A stretch of 64,000 bases of DNA from Euonymus europaeus (GCA_963580455.1 OY756968.1:17329996-17393995); one strand, 5' to 3'; shown: positions 22,801 to 33,408, numbered from the stretch's first letter. A program made the numbers and translations. Notes: generated by a model not told the origin, from the letters alone.

Positions 22801-25800
22801 ATCCTTGATGGTTAGCTGATTAAGTTGTCTATAATCCATACACATCCTCCAGGATCCTTCCTTCTTTTTTACCAGCAGCACATGACTAGAAAAAGGGCTA
22901 TGACTATCCCTAATGAAGCCTGCCTGTAACAATTCCTTCACAGCCTTTTCAATTTCTGTCTTTTGAAGAGGCCCATACTGGTATGGCCTCTTACTAGGTG
23001 GTTGAGCTCCTTCAATCAAGGGTATCCTGTGGTCATGAGACCTTGCAGGAGGTAAGGTTTTGGGAGCCTGAAAGACTGCCTCATAAGAATTCAAAAGGGT
23101 TTGTAATTCTGCAGTCTGTGTATCAGATAAACCATCTGCAGCTACTGGACAAATTAACTCCTGAGAATATAATAGCAAACCAAAGCTATTACCCTGCAAG
23201 TGTTTTTCAATTTGCTGTAAAGAGGCTTCTTGCAACATAGATTCGTTGGAAATGTCACTCTTAAGAGAATAAGTGATTTTTCCTACTGTAAACTTCATGG
23301 ATAGATTCTGGAAATCCCACAAGATAGGACTTACCTTTGACAACCACTGAACCCCCAATACTATATCACACCCACCAAGTGGTAAAACAGACAAACCAGG
23401 CTGACAAGTATAACTTCCCAACTTCAGATGCATGTTTCTACAATATCCCATGCTTGTAACCTTTCCCCCATCAGCTATCATCACCTCAAACTCTTATGTT
23501 TTTTCACAATGCCAACCCATGTGTTTTAACAATCTAGTATCCACAAAATTATGAGTGCTGCCTGAATCTAGCAGAACCATGACAGGATGGTTTTTAAGTA
23601 AACCGCTTATCTTCATCGCCTTAATGCGTTGACCATCTGTAATACCATAAAAAGCACAACTACTGAGCTCCACATTTTGTAACTCAAAGTCTTGTATTTC
23701 CTCTAACACAGATTCAGTTTGAGTTTCCTCCAAGCTTTCAAAGTCTACTTCCAGTAGTAAAAGATGCTTCCTGGAACAAGTATGACCCCTAACATATTTT
23801 TCATTGCAATAAAAACAAAGGCCTTTTCTCTTTTTCTCCTGCACCTCTTCAGGGGTTATTTTCTTAAATGGCAGGTCGGAATTGTTCGGCCTCTTAAATG
23901 GCGGGTCTGAGACTTTATTTCCGGAACTATTCTCTTGTTGGTTATTGCAAGGTCTAGTACCAAAAGGTTTTGGTGCAACAGGTTGTAAAGCCCTCAATTT
24001 TGCATCAATTTGTATAGCAATATCAATAGCAGAATGGACTGTGTCAGGCTTCTGAATCTTAACATCATACCTCAGCTTGGGCTTCAATCCACCCAAGAAA
24101 CAACTTTTCAAGAGTTCTTGACTGACTCCACAGGGTCTAGTAGCCAACCTCCTGAATTCACGTATGTAATCTTTGAGACTTCCTTCTTGCTATAACTTGA
24201 ATAACAACTCTGTGAAATCCTCATACTCATTGGGACCAAATTCTCGAAGAAAAGATTTGGTAAATTCTTCCCACTTAGGAGTGGATTGGAGACAATCCAT
24301 CCATCTAAACCATTGGAGGGCTGCTCCCTCCAGGTTAAAAGAAACGATCATGACCTTCTTGTGGTCATGGGTTCCATGGTAAGCAAAGTATTGCTCAGCC
24401 CTATGGATCCAAGCCAAAGGATCATCAGTATCCTGGAAACGAGGGAAATCCACCTTTTGCCATCCTGGTCACTGAAAATAACCCCTCGTATCTTGTCCCT
24501 CCACCCGATTCGGAGGTCGGTTGATCCCAAAATCGGACCGATCATCACCGTCTGTGGCGGTTGGTTCAGGTCGTAAATCACGTCGGAGCTTCTCAAATTG
24601 AGCAGGAATGCTCAAGTTGAAATTCGTAATATCGTGATTCACCGAACCTAGTAACTTCTCAAAAGCAAGCGTCATCTGGTCGAAATTGACCTCCAAATTG
24701 GAAACTCGTGTATCCATGGCGGCAGCAGCTCGTGTGATGTGGGGCATATAAGGAAGGGAAAGGCAGAATCAATGGCCTCTGATACCAATTGATAACAACC
24801 AGCACCTTAACCCTAATTATGGAAGAAGATTGCTACAGAAATAACAACAAAGAACTCAGGGAAGAAGAGACTCTCAATTATATTCGCCATATCAAGTCTA
24901 CGTAAATCTATTACAAGTACAGCTTATATAACAAGCTGAGTCATATTAACAGAATAACAACCACGTAAACTCTGTTAATTGACAGTAACTACTATTTAAC
25001 AGAACTATAACAGCTCAGATAACAAAACACTTGATATGATTCACTACAAGTGGCTCCACACTAACTGAATCATATCAATAACTTGCTCTGCTGATTACTT
25101 GAGGAACATAAGATGTGTTGGGTACTTGCCTCTGACTCAACTTTCTCAGTTAAGTCTTTCTATTCCTACTTCCTATTGGCCAATCGAAGGGTAGATTCTC
25201 CACGAATGAATTAAATAGGGTTTTGAGAACTCCTTGCCCGGCTAAAGTCTCATTTTTCTTTTGGGAGGCGCATTGGGGCGGAATCCTTACCATTGACAAC
25301 CTAAAGAGAAGGGGTTTCTTACTGCCTTATGTGTCCTCTGTAAATGCGAGGAAGAAATGGTCTCTCACCTGTTCTTTCATTGTTCATGGGTGGCGAAGGA
25401 CGAAGGTTTCGAGTTCCATTTGGAACTTGATGGGAATCAACTTGGTTCCTTGTAGGAACTTGATCTCTGAAGTTGAGGTTTGGCAATACCTAGGCCGTGA
25501 CAAATTCAGGCAGGTGTTATGCTCTTGATTCTTCAGGTTACTTGTTGGTTAATTTGGAAATAGAGCGCAACTCCCAGATTTTTCAAGATAAGGAATGCTC
25601 AACTGACGTTTTCTTGATGGTTGGCTTATTGTGCTTAAGCTTTGGCCAAGTGCAAATTGTTCAAATATCTTTGGTTGCCTAAATTGCTCTTTCTAATTCT
25701 GGTTGTTTCGGGTTGCACCCCGTTGGTGCCTTTAATACATTCTTTTCTATTCAGAAGAAGAAGAAGAAGATAGTCATGGTACTGTAGACATTGATTTAAG

Positions 25801-26408
25801 TTTTAATAGTGCTTGGAATACTATGGATACATAATATATACTTGGTATTGTCTCCAGAATACGGGATACTTAATTTTATAGGTTCACACTTTCTTCGCAG
25901 TTTGTGGGATTAGTTTTAAAGTGTAGTTTGACAAAATATGGCCAAGCATATTTCTTAGCTCTGTTTTAATTTTTCTGTGTTTTCACGAAAACCCACCCAC
26001 CCACCCTCTCTTAGTTTCTGATGGTGATGCAGTGATAAGATTTTATGTAATTTGATGTGGAACTTGGCCAACCATAATCTTTTGTGGGAGGCTGCTGAAT
26101 GAAAGCTAAGCTATTGGAGAAACAAATGCTGCATGTCCATAACTAGATCAAATTTCTTTTTCCTTTGAGAACATTATTGGAATTCTATTTCTTTATTATA
26201 TTATTGGGTTTGCCCTAATAATGTTCTTGTCAACAGGAGAATTGTTGGTGTGGCTCACGTTGAAGATTTTGAGTCGATCTCTGATCCTAGCAAACGGGCA
26301 GAATGTGAGCGAAGGGCTCTTGAAGTAGCAAAGAAACTTCTCAAGGAGAGGCGGAAATTCCAATCGATCTCAGATGTTGTATCGACCATTCTGGAACACC
26401 AATCATGA
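16899..26408 (+). CDS. MTK: 5-methylthioribose kinase (six exons, complete)
   Basis: Phosphorylates 5-methylthioribose with ATP to give its 1-phosphate in the cytosolic methionine salvage (Yang) cycle. Coding exons are 16899-17084, 17564-17870, 18016-18190, 18292-18493, 19489-19703 and 26237-26408. All introns are GT-AG and the phases 0,1,2,0,2 join into 418 codons, matching the roughly 420-residue plant family. Seen in order: the glycine-rich loop EVGDGNLNF (about residue 39), [12 protein letters not shown] (72), [20 protein letters not shown], the catalytic loop HGDLHTG (Asp about 235), the DxE metal motif in [14 protein letters not shown] (252-254), and [11 protein letters not shown] then [12 protein letters not shown] at the last junction. 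No stop or frameshift is visible. The start is where family proteins begin (MEFSEFRPL). The oddity is intron 5, 6533 bp long because of retroelements. Confidence 0.96.
19929..20215 (-). repeat. 3' LTR of the intronic gypsy element
   Basis: Starts tgataacaacc and ends gaatcatatca on the + strand, giving TG...CA termini on the element strand. Nearly identical to 24790-25077. Confidence 0.95.
20258..20833 (-). pseudogene. Integrase C-terminus and chromodomain
   Basis: An open frame of 191 codons. The first part ([45 protein letters not shown]) is the GPY/F module of gypsy integrase. After a linker comes a chromodomain-like segment near the C-terminus with [20 protein letters not shown], which has the aromatic and WE(D/E) residues used by chromodomains to bind histone tails and guide integration. 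It is separated from the integrase core by a frameshift near 20830. Confidence 0.9.
20797..21608 (-). pseudogene. Integrase zinc finger and catalytic core
   Basis: Two frames that overlap near 21300. The right piece (21297-21608) carries [19 protein letters not shown] and [10 protein letters not shown], the HH-CC zinc module. The left piece (20797-21309) is the DDE core with [10 protein letters not shown] (first Asp), [15 protein letters not shown] (second Asp) and [14 protein letters not shown] (Glu). The catalytic triad is intact, but frameshifts at about 21530, 21300 and 20830 separate the parts. Confidence 0.9.
21442..23484 (-). pseudogene. Protease, reverse transcriptase and RNase H
   Basis: The frame opens with the second half of the protease ([20 protein letters not shown]). 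RT follows with [46 protein letters not shown] and the catalytic FFDDILIYS. RNase H follows with [16 protein letters not shown] and [17 protein letters not shown] stop at 21946-21948 interrupts RNase H; the same frame continues to [11 protein letters not shown] and ends at 21442 after a frameshift. All catalytic motifs are still recognisable. Confidence 0.93.
23494..24747 (-). pseudogene. Gag and start of protease
   Basis: One frame from an ATG at 24747 ([20 protein letters not shown]) through the capsid region ([31 protein letters not shown]). It includes a CCHC-type knuckle [14 protein letters not shown] and the protease active site [15 protein letters not shown]. In-frame stops at 24469, 24190 and 23494 break it. 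Gag packages element RNA; the protease would mature the polyprotein. Confidence 0.92.
24790..25077 (-). repeat. 5' LTR of the intronic gypsy element
   Basis: A 288-bp copy of 19929-20215, adjoining the primer binding site at about 24775-24788 on the minus strand. Confidence 0.95.
25105..25780 (+). pseudogene. 5'-truncated LINE, zinc-binding RT tail (zf-RVT)
   Basis: The start reads [19 protein letters not shown] text near 25125, then [19 protein letters not shown] and [16 protein letters not shown] at 25220-25325, the signature of the C-terminal zinc-binding region of plant L1-type LINE ORF2. A frameshift near 25340 hides the Cys-rich part. The remnant ends in a (gaa)n tract at about 25755, consistent with a LINE 3' tail. 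It lies about 25 bp from the gypsy element, in the same MTK intron. Confidence 0.82.
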
Positions 26409-26505
26409 TGAATTTTTCGCAAGTCAATGGACTGATTGAGGTTGGTTTTTTTTTTCCTGAGTGAACTGCTCTTGCTGCAAGTGCACACTCAAGTTTACAT
26501 GGGGA

Positions 26506-26511
26506 AATAAA
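26506..26511 (+). terminator. Putative MTK polyadenylation signal AATAAA
   Basis: The first AATAAA after the MTK stop codon, about 100 bp downstream. Plant polyadenylation signals are degenerate, so this is a candidate only. Confidence 0.4.
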
Positions 26512-27777
26512 ATGTGTTTTTTCTCAAAGGCAAAACCATTAAGCCCACTCTAAAGTTCTCTCTTTCTGATAACAAGGAAGTTCAAATAATAGATGGTTTA
26601 TTTTATGCTTTTGGGTAGCTCATAAACTGCATTTGCCACAAAGCCTAAGAATGCTGAATCAACGTTGACATGTTTTAGCATAGCCTTGACCTAAGAATGA
26701 TATAGGTACTCTGTTCTATCATTTGTTTTACAAGTGACTTAGTCTTTTTTTTTTTTGGAATGGTTTTTGTAATTGTCTTATTTGTTGTATTGATGCCTGC
26801 TTTTGAGTTTTGTAACGCAAGTCTTGAATATGAGGCCTGCCCATATTATCATCATAGGTCCCTATCTTTGCTTGTATTAACATATGCTTGGAAGTTGGAA
26901 CCTTCTCTTGAGAACATATGACATTTCTTGTTAAGTTCTACTAGTTAGGCCCTGTCCAAATGAAATCAGTTAGTCCCATGCCCAATTTGAAGACAACTTT
27001 AAAATCTTCTTACGTGGCCTAGAAGTTGGTAAATCTAAGCATCCATTGAATGAGAAAATGGAAATTGAAAGAACAGACGTATAAAATAGGGGCGTTCATG
27101 GTCGGTTCTTAAGGCTATTAAGTATGAAACCAACACATTCGGTTTTTGCACAAATCATAATGGAAAACCAACCAATGATAAATTTGATATTAGTAAAACT
27201 GACCAATCAGTTTAGGTTAGTTTTCTAAAGCAAGATTTGAATCCTACGGTGGTCCAAGAGCGAGCATGAAAGATATGTCTGGTTAGCATTTTGATGGTAA
27301 TTTGGATTTTAATTTGATACTACTTTTGTTGAAGATCGTCTCATTGCTGGAGTGGTCTCTCTGTTCGTTGCAACCCTTGCTTTCTTATTCTTCTTTATGA
27401 GCTCACAAAACCCTTTGATAATGTTATCATTGTGGATCGTGTAACTGTTGTGTAGGATGTTTTGCAGGAAATATGGTTATGGAATGATGCACCTAAAAGA
27501 GCAATGCACGGCTAAATCACGGGCTTCCAATTCATGTGGATGTAAAACATTTACTACTATTAGAGTTGCGTTGATAACACTTGGTTGTTATTTCAAAAAT
27601 GATGTTTTGCATTTCTATATTTTACGATAAGTAATAGCCATTATGGAAAAGGCTACCGTTGTGTGGGAACAATATATTACTACATTATCTTAGTGTGGCA
27701 ACAGCATATTATTATATTATCTTGCTTTCTTTCTCGTCTCTTTTGGGTTTTAACTAAAAGGAATCCATGAGAAATCT
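26512..27777. other. Gene-free spacer with a hAT-like terminus
   Basis: No coding domain is seen; a 60-codon ORF at 27448 matches nothing I recognise. At 27088 the text aggggcgttcatggtcggtt resembles the TIR and subterminal CGGTT words of hAT MITEs such as the one at 56899, but no matching right terminus is visible, so it would be a broken copy. Confidence 0.4.
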
Positions 27778-27782
27778 GTCCG

Positions 27783-28027
27783 TGTTGGAAATAAGTGATT
27801 ATAAAGCACTTAATTAAGCAAAAGAAAAGAGAAAAAAATCAAAGAAAGAAAGCGGAAAGAAAAGTAGAGGGAATTGAAGATAGTTCCAAAAGAACTCTAT
27901 CAACTTCCGTTCTTTTAATGTTAATATATAGATGTAGAATTTATTACATAAGTTTTCAGCCATCCACTTTTAACAACTCAAAGTTAAATATGTGGGTCAT
28001 CCACGATCAAAATATGGATATATAACA
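27783..28027 (-). repeat. 3' LTR of the 27.8-33.4 kb copia element
   Basis: Shares ataagtgattataaagca, aagcaaaagaaaagagaaaa, attgaagatagtt, ctctatcaacttcc and gtgggtcatcc with 33152-33403. Termini TG...CA on the + strand (tgttgg...tataaca). Confidence 0.92.
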
Positions 28028-28438
28028 CTCCTCCTTGGATGACCACATATATAAAGAATGTATCTTGTTAAAATCATACTAAGAAAAAATTCAGTGGGAT
28101 AAAAATCATAGTAAATAAAAAAAGTACATAATTCTTGTATAACAATTGAGAGAGGACATTGTGAAAATTGTCTCATTAAAACCTTGCCAAGGAAAAACCT
28201 TTGGTTGAAGGAAAAAAAGTATAATCCATACCACTGTCTTCACATTCTTACTCTCCCTGAGTCAAGAAGACAATTAAGTTGCCACATACCATTGTCATAG
28301 ATCAACTTCTTGAATGTTGCCGATGGTAACGCCTTAGTCAACAAATCTGTCAGATTATCGCAAGAGCGAATCTGTTGAACATCTGTATCACCACTCTTCT
28401 GGTGTTCATGTGTATTGAAAATTTTCGGAGAGATGTGT

Positions 28439-29725
28439 TTAGTCCTGTCTCCTTTTATGTATCCCTTCTCTAAGTTGAGTTATACATGCAACATTGTCTT
28501 CATATAATATAGTGGGAATACTTTTAACAGATTGTAATCTACATTTCTCTTGAATATGAGAAATCATTCCTCTCAGCCATTCACATTCCCGACTAGCTTC
28601 ATAAATTGCTACTATCTCATAATGATTAGCGGAAGTTGCTATAGGTGTTTTCTTTACTGATTTCCAAGAAATAGCAATATTTCCAAAAAGAAATACGTAG
28701 CCGGTTTGAGACTTTGCATTGTGAGGATCGGATAGATAACCAGCATACATATCCAACCAACTTAGATTTGGATTCATATGAGTAGAATAGTCCCAAGTCA
28801 GTTGTACCTCGCAGATACCACAGAATATGTTAACTTCATTTCAATGTCATCGAGTAGGAGCATAACTATACCTTGCTAATAAATTTACAGCAAATGCAAT
28901 ATTTGGCTTAGAACAATTGGCTAAATACATCAAACATCCAATTGCACTTAAATACGGTACTTCTAGACCAAGTAATGTCTCCCTCTCATCTTGAGATCGA
29001 AATGAATTTTTCTTAACATCAAGGGATCGAACTACCATTGGAGAACTCAAAGGATGCACTTTATCCATGTAGAATTGCTTTAGTACTTTTTCAGTATAGG
29101 TAGATTGATGAAGAAAGATACCATGATTCAAATGTTCAATCTGAAGACCGAGACAATATTTTGTCGTTCCCAGATCTTTCATTTCAAATTCTGCCTTTAA
29201 ATAATCAACAGTTTTAGTGAGCTATTCAGGAGTTCCAACTAAATTTATATCATCAATATAAATAGCAATTATAACAAATCTGGATTCTGACTTTTTAATA
29301 AATACGCATGGACAAATCAGATCATTTATAAATCCTTCTTTAATGAGATATTCACTTAATCGATTGTACCACATGCGTCCAGATTGTTTTAATCCATACA
29401 GTGAACGCTGGAGTTTAATTGAACACAATCCTCGAGGTTTTGCTACAGGCAACTGAAATCCTTCAGGAATTTTCATATAAATTTCACTATCCAGCGATCC
29501 ATATAAATAAGTTGTTACCATGTCCATAAGATGCATCGTTAGTTGTTCAACGCGTGTTAAGCCAATTAAGAATCTAAAAGTGATTCCATCCATAACAGGA
29601 GAATATGTTTCATCATAATCAATTCTAGGTCTCTGCGAGAAACCTTGTGCTACAAGTCTCACTTTATAATGAGTAATCTCATTATTCTCATTGCGCTTGC
29701 TCACAAATACCCATTTGAATCCCAC
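28439..29725 (-). pseudogene. Copia reverse transcriptase and RNase H
   Basis: Three pieces in one frame separated by stops. The first (29222-29725) has MGFKWVFVSKRNENNEITHY, VRLVAQGFSQRPRIDYDETY, SLYGLKQSGRMWYNRL and the catalytic IYIDDINLVG. The second has MKDLGTTKYCLGLQIEHL and YLANCSKPNIAFAVNLLARY. The third is RNase H with QTGYVFLFGNIAISWKSVKK and YEIVAIYEASRECEWLR. Catalytic Asp residues of RT are present. Stops near 29222 and 28847 and damage between 28777 and 28847 inactivate it. Confidence 0.92.
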
Positions 29726-29745
29726 CAGTTGAACACTTTCTGGTA

Positions 29746-30175
29746 TCTAGACTACTGGTCCAAAAACTTCTCTTTTTGATAGAGAATTTAATTCTATTTT
29801 CATAACTTCTTTTCATTTAGGCCAATCACTTCTATGTTGACATTCATCAATAGATTTAGGCTCAGGATCCTCATTACCTCTAGTAATGTCTATAGCAACC
29901 GCATATGCAAATATATTGTCAACAATAATCTTACTTTTATCCCAACTTTCTTTATGAGTTATTGAGCGCTCATTATTTTCATCATCAGGTACTTGTATCT
30001 CTTCAAGAGATATTTTTTCAAAAGATTGAGATTCAGTAAGTTTATTCTCTTCAGGAGCAATCTCTATAGGAGTATTCTTGACAGGAGAAATATGTTTTTC
30101 TAGAGTAGGCTCTTCTAGAGCTTCGGTTGGAATTTGAACATTTCTCTTTCGAGAAAATCTATCTTTCACTCCCAA
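29746..30175 (-). pseudogene. Copia linker between integrase and RT
   Basis: An acidic, Glu/Ser-rich frame (KNTPIEIAPEENKLTES, ISLEEIQVPDDENNERSI) ending in SIDECQHRSDWPK. This is the usual entry to the RT domain in copia polyproteins. It is in the same frame as RT but interrupted by stops at 29813 and about 29746. Confidence 0.75.
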
Positions 30176-30449
30176 TGGTCTACCACATTTCTGACGTGTT
30201 TTTACTCCATCACTTGTTATTTTCCCTTCAGGGACATTGATACGTGGAATAGAATTTCTAGCAGGAATATGTGATTGTAAAACTCTTGAAGTATCAGTAA
30301 ATGCACAAGTAGTTGATTAGTCATACCTTGTAAATGAACAATTTTCTGAACTTCAAGTTTACATTGATATGTTCATGGATCAAAATGAGATTGAGTCACT
30401 ATATTCCAAGAAATATTATCATGCTTATGATGTTGAGAAATTGTGCTTC

Positions 30450-31282
30450 CTAAAGGAGGAAAAACAGTTTCATCAAAGTGACAATTTGCAAATCTAGTTT
30501 TGAAAATATTATCAATTTGTGGTTCAAGATACCGAATAATAGAAGGGGAATCAAAAACAACATTAATACCAAGTTAATGTTGTGGTCCCATTTTACTGCG
30601 TTATGGAGGTAAAACAGGAACATAAACATCACAACCAAAAATACGAAGACGTGAAATATTAGGTTGAGAATCTAACACTAGTTGTAAAGGTGAATATGAA
30701 TGATGAGAAAATGGTCGGACTCGAATTAATGATGCAAAATGTAATATGGCATGTCCCCAAGCATAAAAAAATAATTTACTTTTCAAAAACATAGGTCTAG
30801 CAATCAACTGGAGATGTTTTATTAGGGACTCTGCTAAACCATTTTGAATATGAGTATGTGCAACAGAATATTCAACATCTATACCTAGTGCCATGCAATA
30901 ATCATTGAATACTCATAAAATAAGCTCACCAGCATTGTCTAGTCGAACAAACTTAATGGGATAATCTGAAAACTGTGCACTTAAACGAATAATTTGAGCT
31001 AAGAACCTAGGAAATGCAACATTACAAGTAGATAATAAACACACTTGTGACCATTTAGAACCATAAAATAATGAAATAGTACACATGATGATGAATAGGT
31101 CCACATATATTTCCATGAATTCGTTGCAGAAAGTTAGGAGATTCTACACCTATCTTCAGGGTTGATGGTCTCACAATTAACTTTCCTTGTGAACACGCAA
31201 CACACATATGATCTTTAGGTAAAATAAACTTTTGGTTTTTCAATGGATGCCCATTTGTATTTTCAATTATTCTACGCATCAT
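30450..31282 (-). pseudogene. Copia integrase
   Basis: Starts with MMRRIIENTNGHPLKNQKF and CVACSQGKL (end of the zinc module). The core follows with FPRFLAQIIRLSAQFSDYPI and VRLDNAGEL (second Asp), then NGLAESLIKHLQLIARPMF with the catalytic Glu, and RLRIFGCDVYVPVLPP. The first Asp region is degraded (ICGPIHHHVYYF). Two frameshifts and a stop separate the pieces. Confidence 0.88.
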
Positions 31283-31506
31283 GGTAGAACCTGGGTGACC
31301 AAGGCGATCATGCCAAAGTATAGATTCCTTGGAATTATAACACTTCTAGTGCATCACAACATGTGTTCCAATCCATTTTTATATTTGCACGGTACAAACT
31401 CGAAGAGAAAGCCACAAATTTTTCTAGCACAAGCTTCTAGCTTGAAATAATAGAAGTAATATATAGGTAATCTTTATTAACTTCTATACCAAACTCAAAA
31501 TGATAT

Positions 31507-31728
31507 TCATTTTGACGAATATCTTTGAACACAATGCCTACTCAATATATATTTTTGTTCCTTTCGGTAAGATGATATTAGCTCTTCCAAACCTTCAACT
31601 ATTTTGGATTTGCTTGAGATGGTATCAACATTTGCTTCAAGCAATATCAACTGTAGGAAATATTTCTTATGTTTAAGGATAGTGTGGGTCGTTGCACTAT
31701 CAATCAAACATGTATCTTCGTCTACCAT
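31507..31728 (-). pseudogene. Copia aspartic protease remnant
   Basis: A 73-codon frame with TCLIDSATTHTILKHKKYF, where the Asp-Ser-Ala triad is the copia protease active site, followed by degraded sequence (SKSKIVEGLEELISSYRKE). It is cut from gag by about 320 bp that include the SINE-like insert. Confidence 0.75.
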
Positions 31729-31828
31729 GTTTCTAAAAGAAATAAAATAACTTATTTCACATATTAAGCCAAAATTATTATATAGATAAATATTAGATTG
31801 TGTATAAATATATCAAATGTATAAACTT

Positions 31829-31968
31829 GACAAGTCCAAGACTAGTGGCCGAGTGGTGGTGAGATTCAATAAAATATTGAATAGAAAGAAGGTCCTAGGA
31901 TCGAAACCCACCGTCAATAGTTTCAAACTTTTATTTTTTGTTTTTAATGAAAATACTGAATAAATAAA
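31829..31968 (+). repeat. tRNA-derived SINE candidate inside the copia element
   Basis: A tRNA-like head of about 80 bp has an A-box-like tggccgagtggt (31846-31857) and a B-box-like ggatcgaaacc (31898-31908), 40 bp apart, as in RNA polymerase III promoters. An AT-rich tail ending gaataaataaa follows. The 8-bp word ataaactt flanks it at 31821-31828 and 31969-31976, a possible target duplication. It cannot be a normal tRNA gene: the acceptor arm does not pair and the anticodon region is AT-rich. The closest feel is tRNA-Ser/Leu-derived plant SINEs. The flank match could be chance in AT-rich DNA. Confidence 0.55.
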
Positions 31969-32049
31969 ATAAACTTATGTAAAACAAACAAACTTATTTG
32001 ACATTAACACACTTATAGTTTAATATTATTATAGAAGTAAGCAAGTAAC

Positions 32050-33050
32050 TTAATTTTTACAAATATCTGGATTTTCTAAGAAATCCGAAACATCCAAATG
32101 CGTTAAATCTTCAAGAGCTTCAAGATCATCAAAATTATCAGAACCACCATCATCACCAAACTTAACCAAATTGTTTCCACCACTTTGTCTTTTCCTTTGA
32201 TGGAGGCTTGGTATAAATCCACTAGATGTCTCGGCGTATGACAGGTACGTGATCAATGCCCCTAAGAACGACACCTAAAACAATAATCATCATTACCCTT
32301 TTTTATGTCTTACTTGTTTCCCTCTCATACCTATTCTAGTGATATGGACGAGAACAAAAATTACTTTCATGGTTTCGAAGACCATAACCACGGCCTCGAC
32401 CTCTTCTTCCACCACATCCATGTCCTCGATTATTATGTACAACAACGTTCGCTTTAGGGAACGATGTACTGCTAGTAGGACGAGACTGATGATATTTTAA
32501 CAAAAGCTCGATATTCTGCTCACCCACAAATAGAACACCTATTAGATCAGAATGCTTCTTATATCCTTTCTAACGATATTGCTGCTGCAATATCATATTA
32601 GAAGTATGAAATGTGGAAAATATTTTTTCCAACTTGTCTGAGTCAGTAATCTTCTCACCACAAAAATCAAGTTATGAGGTTATTTTGTACATAGCAGAAT
32701 TATACTCATGAACTGATTTGTAATCTTGCAACCTCAGGTGCATCCAATCATAACGAGCTTTTGGAAGTACGACATTCTTCTAGTGTTCATACCTTTCCTT
32801 TAAATCATTTCATAATGCAAGAGGATGTTTTTCCATGAGATATTCAGTTTTTAGTTCCTCATGAAGGTGACGGCAAAGCAAAATGATCATTTTAGCAAAA
32901 TCCTGCGGGGATTTGGTGTTATCTTCTTTAATGGTTTCTTCAAGACCCACAACTTCCAGGTGAGTCTCAGCATCAACAACCTAAGATAAATCATTTCTTC
33001 CAGAAATATCAAGAGTCGTGAAATCCAAGCTTTTTAAAGTTGACATAATT
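32050..33050 (-). pseudogene. Copia gag with Gly/Arg-rich tail
   Basis: Reads STLKSLDFTTLDISGRNDLS near the start, then LDAETHLE-like, QDFAKMIILLCRHLHEELK, KARYDWMHLRLQDYKSVHEY and EKIFSTFHTSN, characteristic of copia gag (UBN2 type). Next come the basic stretch NRGHGCGGRRGRGRGYG (about 32370-32440) and an acidic segment (DDGGSDNFDDLEALEDL, 32060-32170). Several stops interrupt it. A clear CCHC knuckle is not visible. Confidence 0.8.
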
Positions 33051-33151
33051 GAAATATTAGAATAATCTTAGAAATATAAATATGAAAACTGCCTAATTAC
33101 AACCTGAAATGCTTACTTTTAGAACAACAGCGAAGACTCGTGCTAATAACG

Positions 33152-33403
33152 TGTTAAAAATAAGTGATTATAAAGCAATCAATTAAGCAAAAGAAAAGAG
33201 AAAAGAGATAATAATCAAAGAAGGAAAGCAGAAAGAAAAGTATAGAGAATTGAAGATAGTTCAAAAAGTACTCTATCAACTTCCATTCTTCTTATGTTAA
33301 TAAATAGATGTAGAATTGATTAAATAAGTTTTCATCCATCAATTTTCAACAACCCAAGGTTAAATTTGTGGGTCATCCTTGATGAAAAGACGACTATATA
33401 ATA
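33152..33403 (-). repeat. 5' LTR of the 27.8-33.4 kb copia element
   Basis: Begins tgttaaaaataagtg on the + strand next to the primer site (taataac at 33144-33150) and ends tataata before the gtccg duplication. Confidence 0.9.
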
Positions 33404-33408
33404 GTCCG

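Larger units (their letters stand above)
19929..25077 (-). mobile_element. Chromodomain-containing Ty3/gypsy element in MTK intron 5
   Basis: A complete 5149-bp element in antisense to MTK. LTRs are 19929-20215 and 24790-25077. The 5-bp target duplication ataac is at 19924-19928 and 25078-25082. On the minus strand a primer site TGGTATCAGAGGCC lies two bases after the 5' LTR, and a purine tract (AAGGAGAGGG) precedes the 3' LTR. Gag, protease, RT, RNase H, integrase and a C-terminal chromodomain follow in order, which makes it a chromovirus; gag style and size suggest the Reina lineage. By hand the LTRs differ at about 9 substitutions and 1 indel in 287 bp (about 3%), so insertion was fairly recent, yet the coding region already has at least four stops and three frameshifts. 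Confidence 0.96.
19704..26236 (+). other. MTK intron 5, enlarged by two retroelements
   Basis: Donor gtgaga at 19704 and acceptor caacag ending at 26236. Removing the gypsy element (19929-25077 plus one 5-bp duplication) and the LINE remnant (about 25105-25780) leaves only about 0.7 kb, in line with the other introns. The flanking exons join perfectly in phase 2 (CG|G, an Arg codon), so a correctly spliced mRNA remains possible. Confidence 0.9.
27783..33403 (-). mobile_element. Ty1/copia retrotransposon with 5-bp TSD
   Basis: A 5621-bp element with LTRs at 27783-28027 and 33152-33403 and target duplication gtccg at 27778-27782 and 33404-33408. On the minus strand the 5' LTR is followed by CGTTATTAGCACGAG, a known type of copia primer site. 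The 3' LTR is preceded by the purine tract CCAAGGAGGAG at about 28028-28038. Gag, protease, integrase, RT and RNase H come in copia order. The LTRs are clearly diverged and every domain is broken, so it is an old, dead insertion. A SINE-like insert splits the gag-protease region. Confidence 0.93.

Noticed and set aside
27448..27630. Cys-rich 60-codon ORF downstream of MTK
   Set aside because: Cysteine spacing matches no zinc finger or peptide family I recognise, and there is no supporting structure.
31838..31920. A genuine nuclear tRNA gene
   Set aside because: A- and B-box-like motifs exist, but no acceptor stem pairing and no sensible anticodon arm; better explained as a SINE head.
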